Source: Flavobacteriaceae bacterium S0862 (GTDB lineage: Bacteria; Bacteroidota; Bacteroidia; Flavobacteriales; Flavobacteriaceae). From it: a DNA stretch of 64,000 bases. The notes under the pieces were generated by a model. The model did not search any database, was not told the DNA's origin, and saw only the letters and a program-made list of their open reading frames with translations. The translations under genes and the position numbers were made by a program. Shown here one piece after another: positions 1-9,009 of the stretch (position 1 is its first letter; each line of letters opens with the position of its first letter). Location: assembly GCA_023015825.1 (NCBI GenBank), contig JALKAW010000009.1, positions 1 to 64,000 on the forward strand. Reading direction: 5' to 3'.

Positions 1-88
1 GGGGCTCACCTCTTACCATTCCGAACAGAGAAGTTAAGCCCGTTTGCGCCGATGGTACTACAATCGTGGAAGAGTAGGTCGCCGCCTT
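1..88 (+). rRNA. rrf: 5S ribosomal RNA, 3' part (5' end outside window)
   Basis: The first bases match the conserved 3' three quarters of bacterial 5S rRNA, including the segment CCATTCCGAACAGAGAAG and the closing AGAGTAGGTCGCCGCC. The 5' end lies before the window, so an rRNA operon ends here. A strong hairpin terminator follows within 10 bases. The exact 3' end is approximate. Confidence 0.93.
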
Positions 89-93
89 TTTTG

Positions 94-125
94 AACCCTT
101 ACTATTTTATAGTAAGGGTTTTTTT
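94..125 (+). terminator. Rho-independent terminator of the rRNA operon
   Basis: A perfect 12-bp stem (AACCCTTACTAT paired with ATAGTAAGGGTT) with a very short loop is followed by a T run. It lies directly behind the 5S rRNA and closes the rRNA transcript. Confidence 0.9.
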
Positions 126-226
126 ATGCCGGTTTGTAAGAACTAAATTTTATTTAAAGATACATAAGAAAAAAACCTTAGTTATTGTAATTCAAAACCT
201 TACTTCTATAAGTGATAAATATCTAG

Positions 227-234
227 TATGTTTG
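227..234 (+). promoter_or_regulatory. Candidate -7 box for the helicase gene
   Basis: TATGTTTG matches the Bacteroidota -7 consensus TAnnTTTG and lies 17 bases before the ATG at 252. No clear TTG is seen at the usual upstream distance. An in-frame ATG at 228 falls inside this box, which argues against that start. Confidence 0.5.
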
Positions 235-251
235 TTTTTAATTATTGTTTA

Positions 252-2684
252 ATGGAAAATAGCGAATTAGATTTAGCTTGGAATTTTGTTGAAAACACTA
301 ACAGAAATATATTTTTAACAGGTAAGGCAGGTACAGGCAAAACTACTTTTTTGAACAAATTAAAAATGCAGTCTCAAAAACGAATGGTTGTAGTTGCTCC
401 TACTGGAGTTGCTGCTATTAATGCCAAAGGCGTGACTATTCATTCGTTTTTTCAATTACCTTTTGGACCAATTTTGCCAGATAAAGAGTTTAAATCTTCT
501 TCTAATTTCAATAGAAAATTCAGTAAAGCCAAAATAGATATTATTAAATCTTTAGATCTTTTGCTTATAGATGAAATTAGCATGGTTAGAGCTGACATGT
601 TAGATGGAATAGATAAGACCTTAAGACGTTATAAGAATAAAAACCTGGTTTTTGGTGGGGTGCAATTATTAATGATTGGAGATCTACAACAGTTGTCTCC
701 GGTAGTTAAAGAGAATGAGTGGCAATTATTGAAGGGTTTTTATAAAAATGCATTTTTTTTTAGTAGCCAAGCTTATCAACATTCTAATGTATTAACTATA
801 GAGCTAAAACATATTTATCGTCAAGAAAATGCGATATTCATAAATATATTAAACGAAATCCGGAACAATAATTTAAGTATCACTTCAGCTATAGAACTTA
901 ACAAACGTTACATTAAAGATTTTGAGCCAAGTAGTGAAGAAGGTTATATCTCATTAACAACACATAACAATAAAGCACGAGAAGCAAATAGATATGAACT
1001 AGAAAAATTAGAAGGAAAGGAGCATGTGTATAAGGCAATTGTAGAAGGTAATTTCCCTGAACATTCATACCCAAATAAAGAGGAACTAAAATTAAAAGTT
1101 GGTGCTCAGGTGATGTTTATTAAAAATGATAGTTCTCTTGAAAAACGTTATTTCAATGGTAAAATTGGTAAAGTAATTTCATTGGATAAAGAAGAAGTTG
1201 TTGTGAATTGCCCAGAAGACGACTTTAATATTATAACAAAATTAGAAACATGGGAAAATATAAAATATACAGTAGATTCTGAAACGAAAGCAATTACTGA
1301 AGATAAAATAGGTAGTTATTCTCAAATCCCTTTGCGTTTGGCTTGGTCAATTACCATACATAAAAGTCAAGGGTTAACTTTTGAAAAAGCCATTATTGAT
1401 TCTCAAGGAGCTTTTGCACATGGACAAACGTATGTGGCACTGAGTCGTTGTAAATCTCTTGAAGGCTTGGTTTTAAAAAGTAAAATTGAACCAAATCAAA
1501 TTATAACTGATTCACATGTTCTAGACTTCAATAAAAATGCCGAAGCTAACCAACCCAATGAAGATATTTTGCAACAATCTAAAAGAGAATTTCAACTGGA
1601 TTTAATTTTAGAAGTTTTCGATTTTTATAAGTTTTTATATCCGGTTGGACGAATTTTAGATATTTATTACAAAAACCGAGGAAGTATTGAAGGCTCAGTA
1701 GAAGAACCATTAAATACAATCAAGGAGAGTACTACAAGTTTGCTTAAAGTTAGTAATGGTTTTAAATCTCAATTACAAACATTGGTTGGTAATATGGAAA
1801 TCCCAGAAGTAAACAATGCTCTTCAAGAACGGTTTACAAAAGCTATTACTTATTTTAATGGTCAGACAAAAGCGACCATGGAATCATCATTAAAAGATTT
1901 TAGTTTTTCAACGGACAACAAAGCAATTCATAAAGATATAGAGAAACAACTAGCTGCTTTAGAAGAATTATTGGAGATTAAACTTTTATACTTTGAAGGA
2001 TTAAAAAAAGGCTTTAAAACGGACAGTTTCTTAAGGTTAAGGGCAAAATCTGTTTTCTTAGGAAAGGAAAAGCCCAAAAAACAACGTAAAGCCGTTATTG
2101 ATGGAACAACAAATGTTGAACTTTTTGAATTACTGAGAGAACTACGAAATCAAATTGCGAACCGAGAAGATTTGGTTCATTTTCAAATTTTTACTCAAAA
2201 ATCATTATATACCATGTGCGAAACTTTGCCGACAACCTTGGCAGAATTAAAGCAGATTCACGGTATGGGTAAAACACGAATTGAAAAATATGGATCAGAA
2301 ATTTTAAATGTTATCCACTCATATTGTTATGAAAACGATATTGAGATTTCTCAAAAGCCTTTTGTGTTTGAAACAACAAAGCCAAAAAAGAAAAAAGAGG
2401 ATACTAAAAAGATTTCTTTAGGTTTGTTTAAGAATGGAAAATCTATTGAAGAGATTGCTAATGAGCGAGAACTCAATTCGACAACAATTATTGGTCATTT
2501 AGCAACTTTTATTTCTACATGCGAAGTAAAAATTATCGATTTAATTTCAGAAGAACATTATCTAGAATTAAAAGAACTAATCCCCAAGACCAAATTCGAA
2601 AATCTATCAGATCTTAAGTATCAGCTAAATGATAAATATTCATATGGAGAAATTCGTTTAGTTTTAGAAAATTTAAATAAATAA
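252..2684 (+). CDS. Pif1/RecD-like superfamily 1 helicase with HRDC and C-terminal HTH domains
   Basis: This is a DNA helicase of 810 residues. Seen directly: Walker A GKAGTGKT at residues 24-31, an APTGVAA motif near 50, Walker B DEISM at 107-111, and a late helicase motif containing TIHKSQG and YVALSRC typical of Pif1/RecD enzymes. After the motor come an HRDC-like segment (around residues 620-700) and a lysine-rich linker, then a helix-turn-helix segment like that in RecQ-type and related helicases (FKNGKSIEEIANE). The family unwinds DNA during replication and repair, and the HRDC and HTH parts are expected to bind DNA. I chose ATG 252 (MENSEL) because the earlier ATG at 228 lies in the promoter -7 box. 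It stands alone between the rRNA terminator and a convergent terminator. Its exact substrate cannot be read from sequence. Confidence 0.88.
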   Translation: MENSELDLAWNFVENTNRNIFLTGKAGTGKTTFLNKLKMQSQKRMVVVAPTGVAAINAKGVTIHSFFQLPFGPILPDKEFKSSSNFNRKFSKAKIDIIKSLDLLLIDEISMVRADMLDGIDKTLRRYKNKNLVFGGVQLLMIGDLQQLSPVVKENEWQLLKGFYKNAFFFSSQAYQHSNVLTIELKHIYRQENAIFINILNEIRNNNLSITSAIELNKRYIKDFEPSSEEGYISLTTHNNKAREANRYELEKLEGKEHVYKAIVEGNFPEHSYPNKEELKLKVGAQVMFIKNDSSLEKRYFNGKIGKVISLDKEEVVVNCPEDDFNIITKLETWENIKYTVDSETKAITEDKIGSYSQIPLRLAWSITIHKSQGLTFEKAIIDSQGAFAHGQTYVALSRCKSLEGLVLKSKIEPNQIITDSHVLDFNKNAEANQPNEDILQQSKREFQLDLILEVFDFYKFLYPVGRILDIYYKNRGSIEGSVEEPLNTIKESTTSLLKVSNGFKSQLQTLVGNMEIPEVNNALQERFTKAITYFNGQTKATMESSLKDFSFSTDNKAIHKDIEKQLAALEELLEIKLLYFEGLKKGFKTDSFLRLRAKSVFLGKEKPKKQRKAVIDGTTNVELFELLRELRNQIANREDLVHFQIFTQKSLYTMCETLPTTLAELKQIHGMGKTRIEKYGSEILNVIHSYCYENDIEISQKPFVFETTKPKKKKEDTKKISLGLFKNGKSIEEIANERELNSTTIIGHLATFISTCEVKIIDLISEEHYLELKELIPKTKFENLSDLKYQLNDKYSYGEIRLVLENLNK

Positions 2685-2719
2685 AAAAAGCTTCAAAATT
2701 AAATTTTGAAGCTTTTTTT
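2683..2719. terminator. Bidirectional terminator between helicase and acyl-CoA dehydrogenase
   Basis: A perfect inverted repeat (GCTTCAAAATT paired with AATTTTGAAGC) is flanked by an A run on the left and a T run on the right. It can therefore end both the rightward helicase transcript and the leftward acyl-CoA dehydrogenase transcript. Confidence 0.9.
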
Positions 2720-2740
2720 ATTTTAATATCTATTGATAAT

Positions 2741-3883
2741 TTATCCTCTTATAACTCCCCTAGAAATCACAATTTTTTGAATTTCTGAGGTGCCTTCATA
2801 AATCTGAGTAATTTTTGCATCACGCATTAAACGTTCTACATGGTATTCTTTTACAAAACCATTTCCACCATGAATTTGAACTGCTTCAACCGTATGTGTC
2901 ATTGCAACTTGTGAGGCATAAAGTTTAGCCATGGCACTAGACATATCGTAATTGTTGCCTTGGTCTTTATCCCAAGCAGCCTTCATTACTAAATGACGAG
3001 CAGCTTCAATTTCAGTTGCCATATCAGCTAGCTTAAAAGCGATTGCTTGATGATTACAAATTTCTGTGCCAAAAGCTTTTCGTTCTTTAGAGTATTTAAG
3101 AGCCAATTCATAAGCACCAGAAGCAATTCCTAATGCTTGCGACGCAATACCAATTCTCCCACCAGAGAGGGTTTTCATGGCGAATTTAAAACCAAAACCA
3201 TCTTCTCCAATTCTATTTTCTTTAGGCACTTTTACATCGTTAAATTGGAGTGTATGTGTGTCACTCCCTCTAATTCCAAGTTTATCTTCTTTTGGACCAA
3301 TATCAAATCCTTCCATACCCTTTTCCACAATGAAAGCATTGATGCCTTTGTGACCTTTTTCTTTATCTGTTTGTGCAATTACTAAATAGACATCACTTCT
3401 TCCTCCATTAGTAATCCAGTTTTTCGTTCCGTTTAATAAGTAATGGCCACCTTTATCAATGGCTGTTGTTTTTTGTGAAGTAGCATCGCTACCAGCTTCA
3501 GGTTCACTTAAACAGAATGCACCAATGAACTCGCCAGTAGCAAGTTTAGTTAAGTATTTTTGTTTTTGTTCTTCGCTACCATAGGCTTCCAACCCATAAC
3601 ATACCAATGAATTATTTACCGAAACGATTACTGAGGCAGATGCATCAACTTTGGATAATTCCTCCATAATAAGCACGTAAGAAATGGTATCCATACCACT
3701 TCCTCCATATTTAGGGTCTACCATAATGCCTAAAAAGCCAAGTTCCCCCATTTTTCTTACTAATTCATCTGGAAATTTTTGTATTTCATCACGTTCTATA
3801 ACTCCTGGAAGTAATTCGGTTTGAGCAAAATCTCTTGCTGCATCACGAACCATTAAATGTTCTTCGGTAAGGCTAAAATCCAT
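2741..3883 (-). CDS. Acyl-CoA dehydrogenase
   Basis: This is an FAD-dependent acyl-CoA dehydrogenase of 380 residues, the usual length of the family. It oxidises acyl-CoA thioesters to enoyl-CoA and passes electrons to ETF in fatty-acid or branched-chain amino-acid breakdown. Seen directly: the flavin and substrate motifs CLSEPEAGSD and NGTKNWITNGG, and the C-terminal signature QIHGGNGF. YEGTSEIQ follows, where Glu363 is at the place of the catalytic base in the short- and medium-chain and butyryl-CoA enzymes. Chain-length preference cannot be told. The gene is monocistronic, with a good promoter upstream (3921-3951) and a shared terminator downstream. Confidence 0.93.
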   Translation of the reverse strand: MDFSLTEEHLMVRDAARDFAQTELLPGVIERDEIQKFPDELVRKMGELGFLGIMVDPKYGGSGMDTISYVLIMEELSKVDASASVIVSVNNSLVCYGLEAYGSEEQKQKYLTKLATGEFIGAFCLSEPEAGSDATSQKTTAIDKGGHYLLNGTKNWITNGGRSDVYLVIAQTDKEKGHKGINAFIVEKGMEGFDIGPKEDKLGIRGSDTHTLQFNDVKVPKENRIGEDGFGFKFAMKTLSGGRIGIASQALGIASGAYELALKYSKERKAFGTEICNHQAIAFKLADMATEIEAARHLVMKAAWDKDQGNNYDMSSAMAKLYASQVAMTHTVEAVQIHGGNGFVKEYHVERLMRDAKITQIYEGTSEIQKIVISRGVIRG

Positions 3884-3920
3884 TATTGTGTAGTATTGCT
3901 TAATTGATAAAAAATGTACG

Positions 3921-3951
3921 CAAAGATAAAGTTTTATTACATTTTTTTCAA
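3921..3951 (-). promoter_or_regulatory. Promoter of the acyl-CoA dehydrogenase gene
   Basis: Read on the minus strand, TTG (3951-3949) and TATCTTTG (3928-3921) are separated by 20 bp. This fits the Bacteroidota promoter form TTG-N17-23-TAnnTTTG. It leaves a leader of about 30 bases before the ATG. Confidence 0.75.
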
Positions 3952-3975
3952 TTTGAATACATATTTTTACATTAT

Positions 3976-5040
3976 ATGATAAAATCGAAATACAAGGTTC
4001 TTGGTGTCATGTCCGGAACATCACTTGATGGATTGGATTTGGCTTATGTTGAGTTTGATTATGAAAATTCGTTGAGTTTTAAAATCATCATGGCTGAAAC
4101 TATTGCTTATTCAAAAGCATGGAAAAACATACTTGAAAATTTGGTTTCAAATTCGTTGGAAGAATTACAAGAAATTGACCGAAAATACACAGCATATTTA
4201 GCTTCAGCTATAAACGATTTTATTAAAAAACATCATATTCTAGATTTGGATGCAGTATGCTCTCATGGTCATACAGCATTACATCAACCTGAAAAAGGAT
4301 TAACATATCAAATTGGAAACCAGAAAGAATTGAGTAAGTTAACAGGAAAGACTATTGTTTGTGATTTTCGAGTACAGGATGTTAAACATGGAGGTCAAGG
4401 CGCTCCTTTAGTTCCCATTGGAGATGAATTATTATTTTCAGACTATGATTATTGCCTAAACCTTGGGGGTTTTGCAAATATTTCAGTAAAAATTGATAAA
4501 AAAAGATTAGCTTTTGATATTAGTCCTATAAACATTGTTCTAAATTATTATGTTTCTAAGCTTGGTGTTGATTATGACGACAATGGGAATTTAGCCGCTT
4601 CAGGACAGATAAATAAAACATTACTAGCAGAACTAAACGAACTAGAATTTTATAAGTTGAAACCACCAAAGTCATTGGGTTTAGAGTGGGTTAGAGAAAA
4701 GATAATTCCAGTAATTGACAAGCATAAACTAAGTATTGAAGACATTTTAAGAACCTTTGTAGAGCATTCTGCTTACCAAATTGCAATCGAAATAAACAAA
4801 TCTAAAAATGCTTCGGTGCTAATAACTGGAGGAGGCGTTTACAATTTATTTTTAATTAATAGATTAAAAGAGTTAACAAAAAATAAAATAGTAATTCCTT
4901 CTAAAAAACTTATAGAATATAAAGAAGCTTTAATTTTTGGGCTACTAGGTGTGCTTAAATTACGAGGAGAAAACAACTGTTTAAGTAGTGTTACTGGCGC
5001 CAAATATGATCATAGCTCGGGTAATATTTTTATTCCATAA
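3976..5040 (+). CDS. anmK: Anhydro-N-acetylmuramic acid kinase
   Basis: AnmK phosphorylates and opens 1,6-anhydro-MurNAc to MurNAc-6-phosphate, a step in recycling of peptidoglycan fragments. Seen directly: the N-terminal phosphate-binding signature GVMSGTSLDGLD, the substrate-site segment HGHTALHQP, VCDFRVQDVKHGGQGAPLVP and LNLGGFANIS, and a C-terminal LITGGGVYN glycine loop of the ASKHA fold. From the ATG at 3976 it has 354 residues, typical of the family. A start at 3904 would add an unrelated hydrophobic stretch. It is divergent from the acyl-CoA dehydrogenase and has no obvious operon partner. Confidence 0.93.
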   Translation: MIKSKYKVLGVMSGTSLDGLDLAYVEFDYENSLSFKIIMAETIAYSKAWKNILENLVSNSLEELQEIDRKYTAYLASAINDFIKKHHILDLDAVCSHGHTALHQPEKGLTYQIGNQKELSKLTGKTIVCDFRVQDVKHGGQGAPLVPIGDELLFSDYDYCLNLGGFANISVKIDKKRLAFDISPINIVLNYYVSKLGVDYDDNGNLAASGQINKTLLAELNELEFYKLKPPKSLGLEWVREKIIPVIDKHKLSIEDILRTFVEHSAYQIAIEINKSKNASVLITGGGVYNLFLINRLKELTKNKIVIPSKKLIEYKEALIFGLLGVLKLRGENNCLSSVTGAKYDHSSGNIFIP

Positions 5041-5077
5041 ATTTCTCTTAAATTAATACATAAGAATTTTAGTTTTT

Positions 5078-5085
5078 TATATTTG
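5078..5085 (+). promoter_or_regulatory. Candidate -7 box of the dehydrogenase-NhaD-ExbBD gene run
   Basis: TATATTTG is a perfect TAnnTTTG box. Transcription from here would give a leader of about 110 bases before the ATG at 5204. A TTG at the usual upstream distance is not evident. I see no riboswitch fold in the leader. Confidence 0.5.
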
Positions 5086-5203
5086 TTATTAGCAACAATT
5101 AAAAGCACTTTCAAGATGAATCAACTTTAGCTGTACTTAGAAATAAGTAGAAAAAATAAAATTAGAGAAATAAGAAAAGTTAAAGAATCATCAATAATAT
5201 TAA

Positions 5204-6430
5204 ATGAAAGAATTATTAAGTAAATACGAGAATAAATCACCTGAGATAGTATTTAATTGGAAAGACTCTGAAACTGAAGCCGAAGGATGGACAGTTATAA
5301 ATTCTTTACGAGGAGGAGCAGCTGGAGGAGGAACAAGAATGCGTAAAGGCTTGGATATGAATGAAGTTTTATCCTTAGCAAAAACGATGGAAGTCAAGTT
5401 TACTGTCTCTGGACCAGCTATTGGAGGAGCTAAATCTGGAATTAATTTCGATCCGAGGGATCCAAGAAAAAAAGGTGTTTTAGAGAGATGGTATGCGGCA
5501 GTATCTCCATTACTTAAAAGTTATTATGGAACAGGAGGCGATTTAAATGTTGATGAAATTCACGAAGTGATTCCAATTACTGAAGAATCTGGCGTTTGGC
5601 ATCCTCAAGAAGGTGTTTTTAATGGTCATTTTAAACCTACAGAAGCAGATAAAATAAATCGCATTGGGCAATTACGGCATGGAGTAATAAAGGTTATTGA
5701 GAATCCAGAGTATTCTCCCGATGTTTTTAGAAAATTTACAGTAGCCGATATGATTACTGGATTTGGTGTTGCAATAGCAGTAAAACACTATTATGATATT
5801 TATGGGGGAACTATAGTTGATAAGCGAGTAGTAGTCCAAGGTTTTGGAAATGTAGGAGCAGCAGCAGCTTTTTATTTAGCCCAGATGAGAGCGAAAGTTG
5901 TAGGGATTATTGATATTGCTGGAGGCTTAATAAATGAAAATGGATTTACTTTTGAAGAAATCACTAACTTGTTTCTCGAAAAAACGAGTAATACACTCGA
6001 AAGTGATAATTTAATTCCGTTTGAAGAGATTAACGAAAAAATCTGGTCGCTTGAAACTGAAGTTTTTGCACCTTGTGCAGCGTCAAGATTAATAACAAAA
6101 GATCAAATTGACACAATGATAAAAAGTGGTTTAGAAGTTATTTCTTGCGGAGCAAATGTGCCATTTGCAGATAAGGAAATTTTCTTTGGACCTATTATGG
6201 AATTTACCGACAGTAAAGTGAGTCTTATTCCAGATTTTATTTCTAATTGTGGAATGGCTCGTGTTTTTGCATATTTTATGGAACGACGTGTGGAGATGAC
6301 TGATGATGCTATTTTTGGTGACACGTCCAATATTATAAAAAATGCAATTCAAAATATATATAATCACAATCATCATAAAACTGAATTGAGTAAAACCGCT
6401 TTCACTTTAGCATTAAGTAAACTCGTATAA
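5204..6430 (+). CDS. Glu/Leu/Phe/Val dehydrogenase family protein
   Basis: The protein belongs to the NAD(P)-dependent amino-acid dehydrogenases, which interconvert an amino acid with its 2-oxo acid and ammonia. Seen directly: a dimerisation-type N-terminal half with RGGAAGGGTRMRKG, a lysine in PAIGGAKSG (Lys77) at the position of the substrate- or catalysis-linked lysine of the family, GTGGDLNVDE, and the Rossmann glycine motif GFGNVGAA near residue 220. At 408 residues it is shorter than hexameric glutamate dehydrogenases (about 450) and longer than leucine dehydrogenases (about 365). The substrate therefore cannot be assigned. A long leader and a -7 box precede it, and nhaD follows 16 bases downstream. 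Confidence 0.85.
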   Translation: MKELLSKYENKSPEIVFNWKDSETEAEGWTVINSLRGGAAGGGTRMRKGLDMNEVLSLAKTMEVKFTVSGPAIGGAKSGINFDPRDPRKKGVLERWYAAVSPLLKSYYGTGGDLNVDEIHEVIPITEESGVWHPQEGVFNGHFKPTEADKINRIGQLRHGVIKVIENPEYSPDVFRKFTVADMITGFGVAIAVKHYYDIYGGTIVDKRVVVQGFGNVGAAAAFYLAQMRAKVVGIIDIAGGLINENGFTFEEITNLFLEKTSNTLESDNLIPFEEINEKIWSLETEVFAPCAASRLITKDQIDTMIKSGLEVISCGANVPFADKEIFFGPIMEFTDSKVSLIPDFISNCGMARVFAYFMERRVEMTDDAIFGDTSNIIKNAIQNIYNHNHHKTELSKTAFTLALSKLV

Positions 6431-6446
6431 CTAAAAACCAACAACC

Positions 6447-7841
6447 ATGGAAGCAGCGATTATCATTGTATTTATAGTAGGCTATTTAGCCATAACATTA
6501 GAGCATAATTTAAAAATAGATAAACTCATTCCTGCTTTGGTCATGATGGCCATTAGTTGGGCCCTTATTTCATTGGGAATAGATGCATTTCCGGAGTGGT
6601 TTGATTCTGCAAATCATGGCTTAGTTGATGGATTTGCTGGCTTAGATCATGACAATAAGATGCACTTAATGGAAGAAACCTTATTGCATCATTTAGGAAA
6701 AACTGCAGAAATACTTGTGTTTTTACTTGGTGCAATGACTATTGTTGAAATTATTGATTATTTCGATGGTTTCTCTACCATTAAGAGCTTTATAAGGACT
6801 AAGAAGAAAACAAAAATTCTTTGGATATTTGCTGGTTTGGCATTTATTTTATCTGCAATTATAGATAACCTTACAGCTACTATAGTGCTAATCTCAATTT
6901 TGCAAAAAATTGTAAAAGACAGAAGTATACGATTATGGTATGCTGGTTTAATTATTATAGCAGCAAACGCAGGTGGTGCTTGGTCGCCAATTGGAGACGT
7001 AACCACTACCATGCTTTGGATTGGAGATAAAGTAAGTACAGGTCATCTAATAGGCTATTTGTTATTGCCTTCATTTGTATGTATGGCAGTACCAACCTTT
7101 ATTGCATCGTTTTTGCCAGTATTTAAAGGAAACCTAGAAATTCAAGAAAGTGATAATGATAAACCAAAAAGCAAGTTTAGCTCAACCATGCTATTCTTAG
7201 GGCTATCTGCTATTGTTTCAGTACCAATTTTTAAAGTAGTGACGCACTTACCACCTTATGTTGGTATGATGTTGGCTCTTGGTGTTGTAGCAATTTTTGC
7301 TGAAATTTATAGTAATTCTAAATTTAGCCTTACAGTTATTGATAATCAAGAAAGTGCAGACCATGCGCATCATAGTCCTGTACATCACTCTTTATCAAAA
7401 ATTGAGTTGCCGAGTATATTATTTTTCTTAGGAATATTAATGGCCGTTGCTGCATTAGAATCTTTAGGTATTTTATTTGAATTTGCAAATACCCTAAAAG
7501 AAACAACACCAATGTTAGGGACTGAATTACACGGAGAAGGTGTTTCAGATTTAGTAATATTGGCATTAGGTGTTGGGTCTGCTGTTATTGACAATGTCCC
7601 ATTGGTTGCGGCCAGTTTGGGTATGTTCTCTGAGCCTATGGATAACGAATTATGGCACTTCATTGCATATTCAGCAGGAACAGGAGGAAGTATGTTAATA
7701 ATTGGTTCTGCTGCTGGAGTTGTAGCAATGGGTATGGAAAAAATAGATTTCTTCTGGTATTTAAAAAAGATAGCTTGGTTAGCATTAATCGGTTTCTTAG
7801 CAGGAGCTGCAGTTTTCTTTTTCACAAGAACACTGTTTTAA
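6447..7841 (+). CDS. nhaD: NhaD-type sodium:proton antiporter
   Basis: This is an inner-membrane protein of 464 residues with about a dozen hydrophobic segments, of the NhaD branch of the ion transporter superfamily. NhaD proteins exchange cytoplasmic Na+ or Li+ for H+. Seen directly: the N-terminal ALVMMAISWALISL segment, IIDNLTATIVLISIL, NAGGAWSPIGDVTTTMLW and the second-half repeat SAVIDNVPLVAASLGM. These are the two inverted-repeat regions with conserved Asp/Asn and Thr expected of the family. It lies 16 bases after the dehydrogenase and 53 before exbB, so co-transcription is likely. A role in sodium homeostasis of a marine or halotolerant cell is an inference. Confidence 0.9.
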   Translation: MEAAIIIVFIVGYLAITLEHNLKIDKLIPALVMMAISWALISLGIDAFPEWFDSANHGLVDGFAGLDHDNKMHLMEETLLHHLGKTAEILVFLLGAMTIVEIIDYFDGFSTIKSFIRTKKKTKILWIFAGLAFILSAIIDNLTATIVLISILQKIVKDRSIRLWYAGLIIIAANAGGAWSPIGDVTTTMLWIGDKVSTGHLIGYLLLPSFVCMAVPTFIASFLPVFKGNLEIQESDNDKPKSKFSSTMLFLGLSAIVSVPIFKVVTHLPPYVGMMLALGVVAIFAEIYSNSKFSLTVIDNQESADHAHHSPVHHSLSKIELPSILFFLGILMAVAALESLGILFEFANTLKETTPMLGTELHGEGVSDLVILALGVGSAVIDNVPLVAASLGMFSEPMDNELWHFIAYSAGTGGSMLIIGSAAGVVAMGMEKIDFFWYLKKIAWLALIGFLAGAAVFFFTRTLF

Positions 7842-7894
7842 AATACTTTATTTAAAAATCAATCGTTATTATTCAAAATCTAACAATATAATAT

Positions 7895-8599
7895 ATGTTA
7901 TACACAGCAATGCTCAAAACTGTTCAGGAAGGAGCTGAACTAATTACTGATGAAGAATCTGTAGAAAAAACACTTTCTATTATTGAGCTTATTAAAAGTG
8001 GTGGAACCGCAGGACAAATTATAATTCTTTTATTGTTTGTGTTACTTCTAGTTGCAAGCTATATTTATTTTGAACGTTTGTTTGCAATTAAATCGGCTTC
8101 AAAAGTAGATACAAACTTTATGAACCAAATAAAAGACCATGTGTCTAATGGTAAAATAGAATCTGCTCAAGTACTCTGTGCTCAAATTAACTCTCCAGTA
8201 TCAAGATTAATTAGTAAAGGAATTACAAGAATTGGAAAACCGCTTGAGGATATTAATACTGCCATAGAAAATGCTGGACGTTTAGAAGTTTACGGACTCG
8301 AAAAAAATGTAAGTGTTTTGGCAACTATTTCTGGAGCTGCACCAATGATTGGATTTCTTGGTACAGTTGTTGGAATGATTTTAGCAATATTTGAACTTGC
8401 CAATGCAGGAGGAACTATACAGATGGATGTTTTAGCTAGTGGTTTATATACAGCAATGACAACGACAGTAGCAGGTTTAATTGTGGGTATTGTAAGCTAT
8501 ATATGTTACAACCATTTAGTAGCAAGAACAAATAAGGTGATTCACCAAATGGAAGCTAACTCGGTTGAATTTTTAGACCTACTAAACGAACCAATTTAG
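7895..8599 (+). CDS. exbB: MotA/TolQ/ExbB-family proton channel protein
   Basis: This is an inner-membrane proton channel subunit of 234 residues. Seen directly: a first membrane segment around residues 45-63, a cytoplasmic domain, and two further membrane segments containing the family signature ISGAAPMIGFLGTVVGMI and LYTAMTTTVAGLIVGI. Together with the ExbD-like and TonB-like proteins just downstream, it should convert the proton gradient into motion that drives outer-membrane transport or envelope work. The intergenic distance to exbD is 3 bases, so translation is probably coupled. Whether it is functionally ExbB or TolQ cannot be settled from sequence. Confidence 0.9.
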   Translation: MLYTAMLKTVQEGAELITDEESVEKTLSIIELIKSGGTAGQIIILLLFVLLLVASYIYFERLFAIKSASKVDTNFMNQIKDHVSNGKIESAQVLCAQINSPVSRLISKGITRIGKPLEDINTAIENAGRLEVYGLEKNVSVLATISGAAPMIGFLGTVVGMILAIFELANAGGTIQMDVLASGLYTAMTTTVAGLIVGIVSYICYNHLVARTNKVIHQMEANSVEFLDLLNEPI

Positions 8600-8602
8600 A
8601 AT

Positions 8603-8998
8603 ATGGATATTAGAGGAAGAAATAAAGTAACACCAGAATTCAATATGTCGTCAATGACCGATATTGTTTTCTTGTTATTGATATTTTTTATGTTAGCGTC
8701 TACTTTAGTAACCACTAGTGCTATTGATATTTTATTGCCAAAAGCAAGTGGAAAAACGCAAAATAAAAAATCTGTATCTGTTAGTATAAAGAAGGATTTG
8801 ACCTATTATATAGACCAGAAACGTGTTGGTGAAAGTGTACTAGAAAGTCAATTAGTTAGTGCCTTATCAAGCGAAGAATCGCCAACAATTGTTTTAAGAG
8901 CCGAAAAATCTGTTCCTGTAGACAATGTTGTAAAAGTTATGGATATAGCCAATAGAAATAAGTTTAAAGTGATTCTGGCTGTAAAACCAAATAATTAA
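8603..8998 (+). CDS. exbD: ExbD/TolR-family biopolymer transport protein
   Basis: This single-pass inner-membrane protein of 131 residues has a short cytoplasmic N-terminus, one membrane segment (about residues 18-38) and a periplasmic domain. The segment begins SSMTDIVFLLLIFFML, where Asp20 is at the place of the proton-carrying aspartate of ExbD/TolR. It works as the partner of the upstream ExbB-like channel. It sits 3 bases after exbB and 11 before the TonB-like gene. Confidence 0.92.
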   Translation: MDIRGRNKVTPEFNMSSMTDIVFLLLIFFMLASTLVTTSAIDILLPKASGKTQNKKSVSVSIKKDLTYYIDQKRVGESVLESQLVSALSSEESPTIVLRAEKSVPVDNVVKVMDIANRNKFKVILAVKPNN

Positions 8999-9009
8999 TA
9001 GGTTGCATA

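Noticed and set aside
228-251. Upstream ATG extending the helicase by eight residues
   Set aside because: The ATG lies within the TATGTTTG -7 box, so the transcript would start after it.
52-252. Open reading frame of 66 codons overlapping the 5S rRNA end
   Set aside because: It runs through the rRNA, its terminator and the helicase promoter and has no plausible protein features.
5086-5203. Riboswitch or leader peptide before the dehydrogenase
   Set aside because: No known aptamer core or convincing hairpin was seen, and the only small frame (MNQL) is too short to mean anything.
7385-7825. Minus-strand open frame of 146 codons inside nhaD
   Set aside because: It is a shadow of the nhaD coding strand and has no family-like sequence or promoter.
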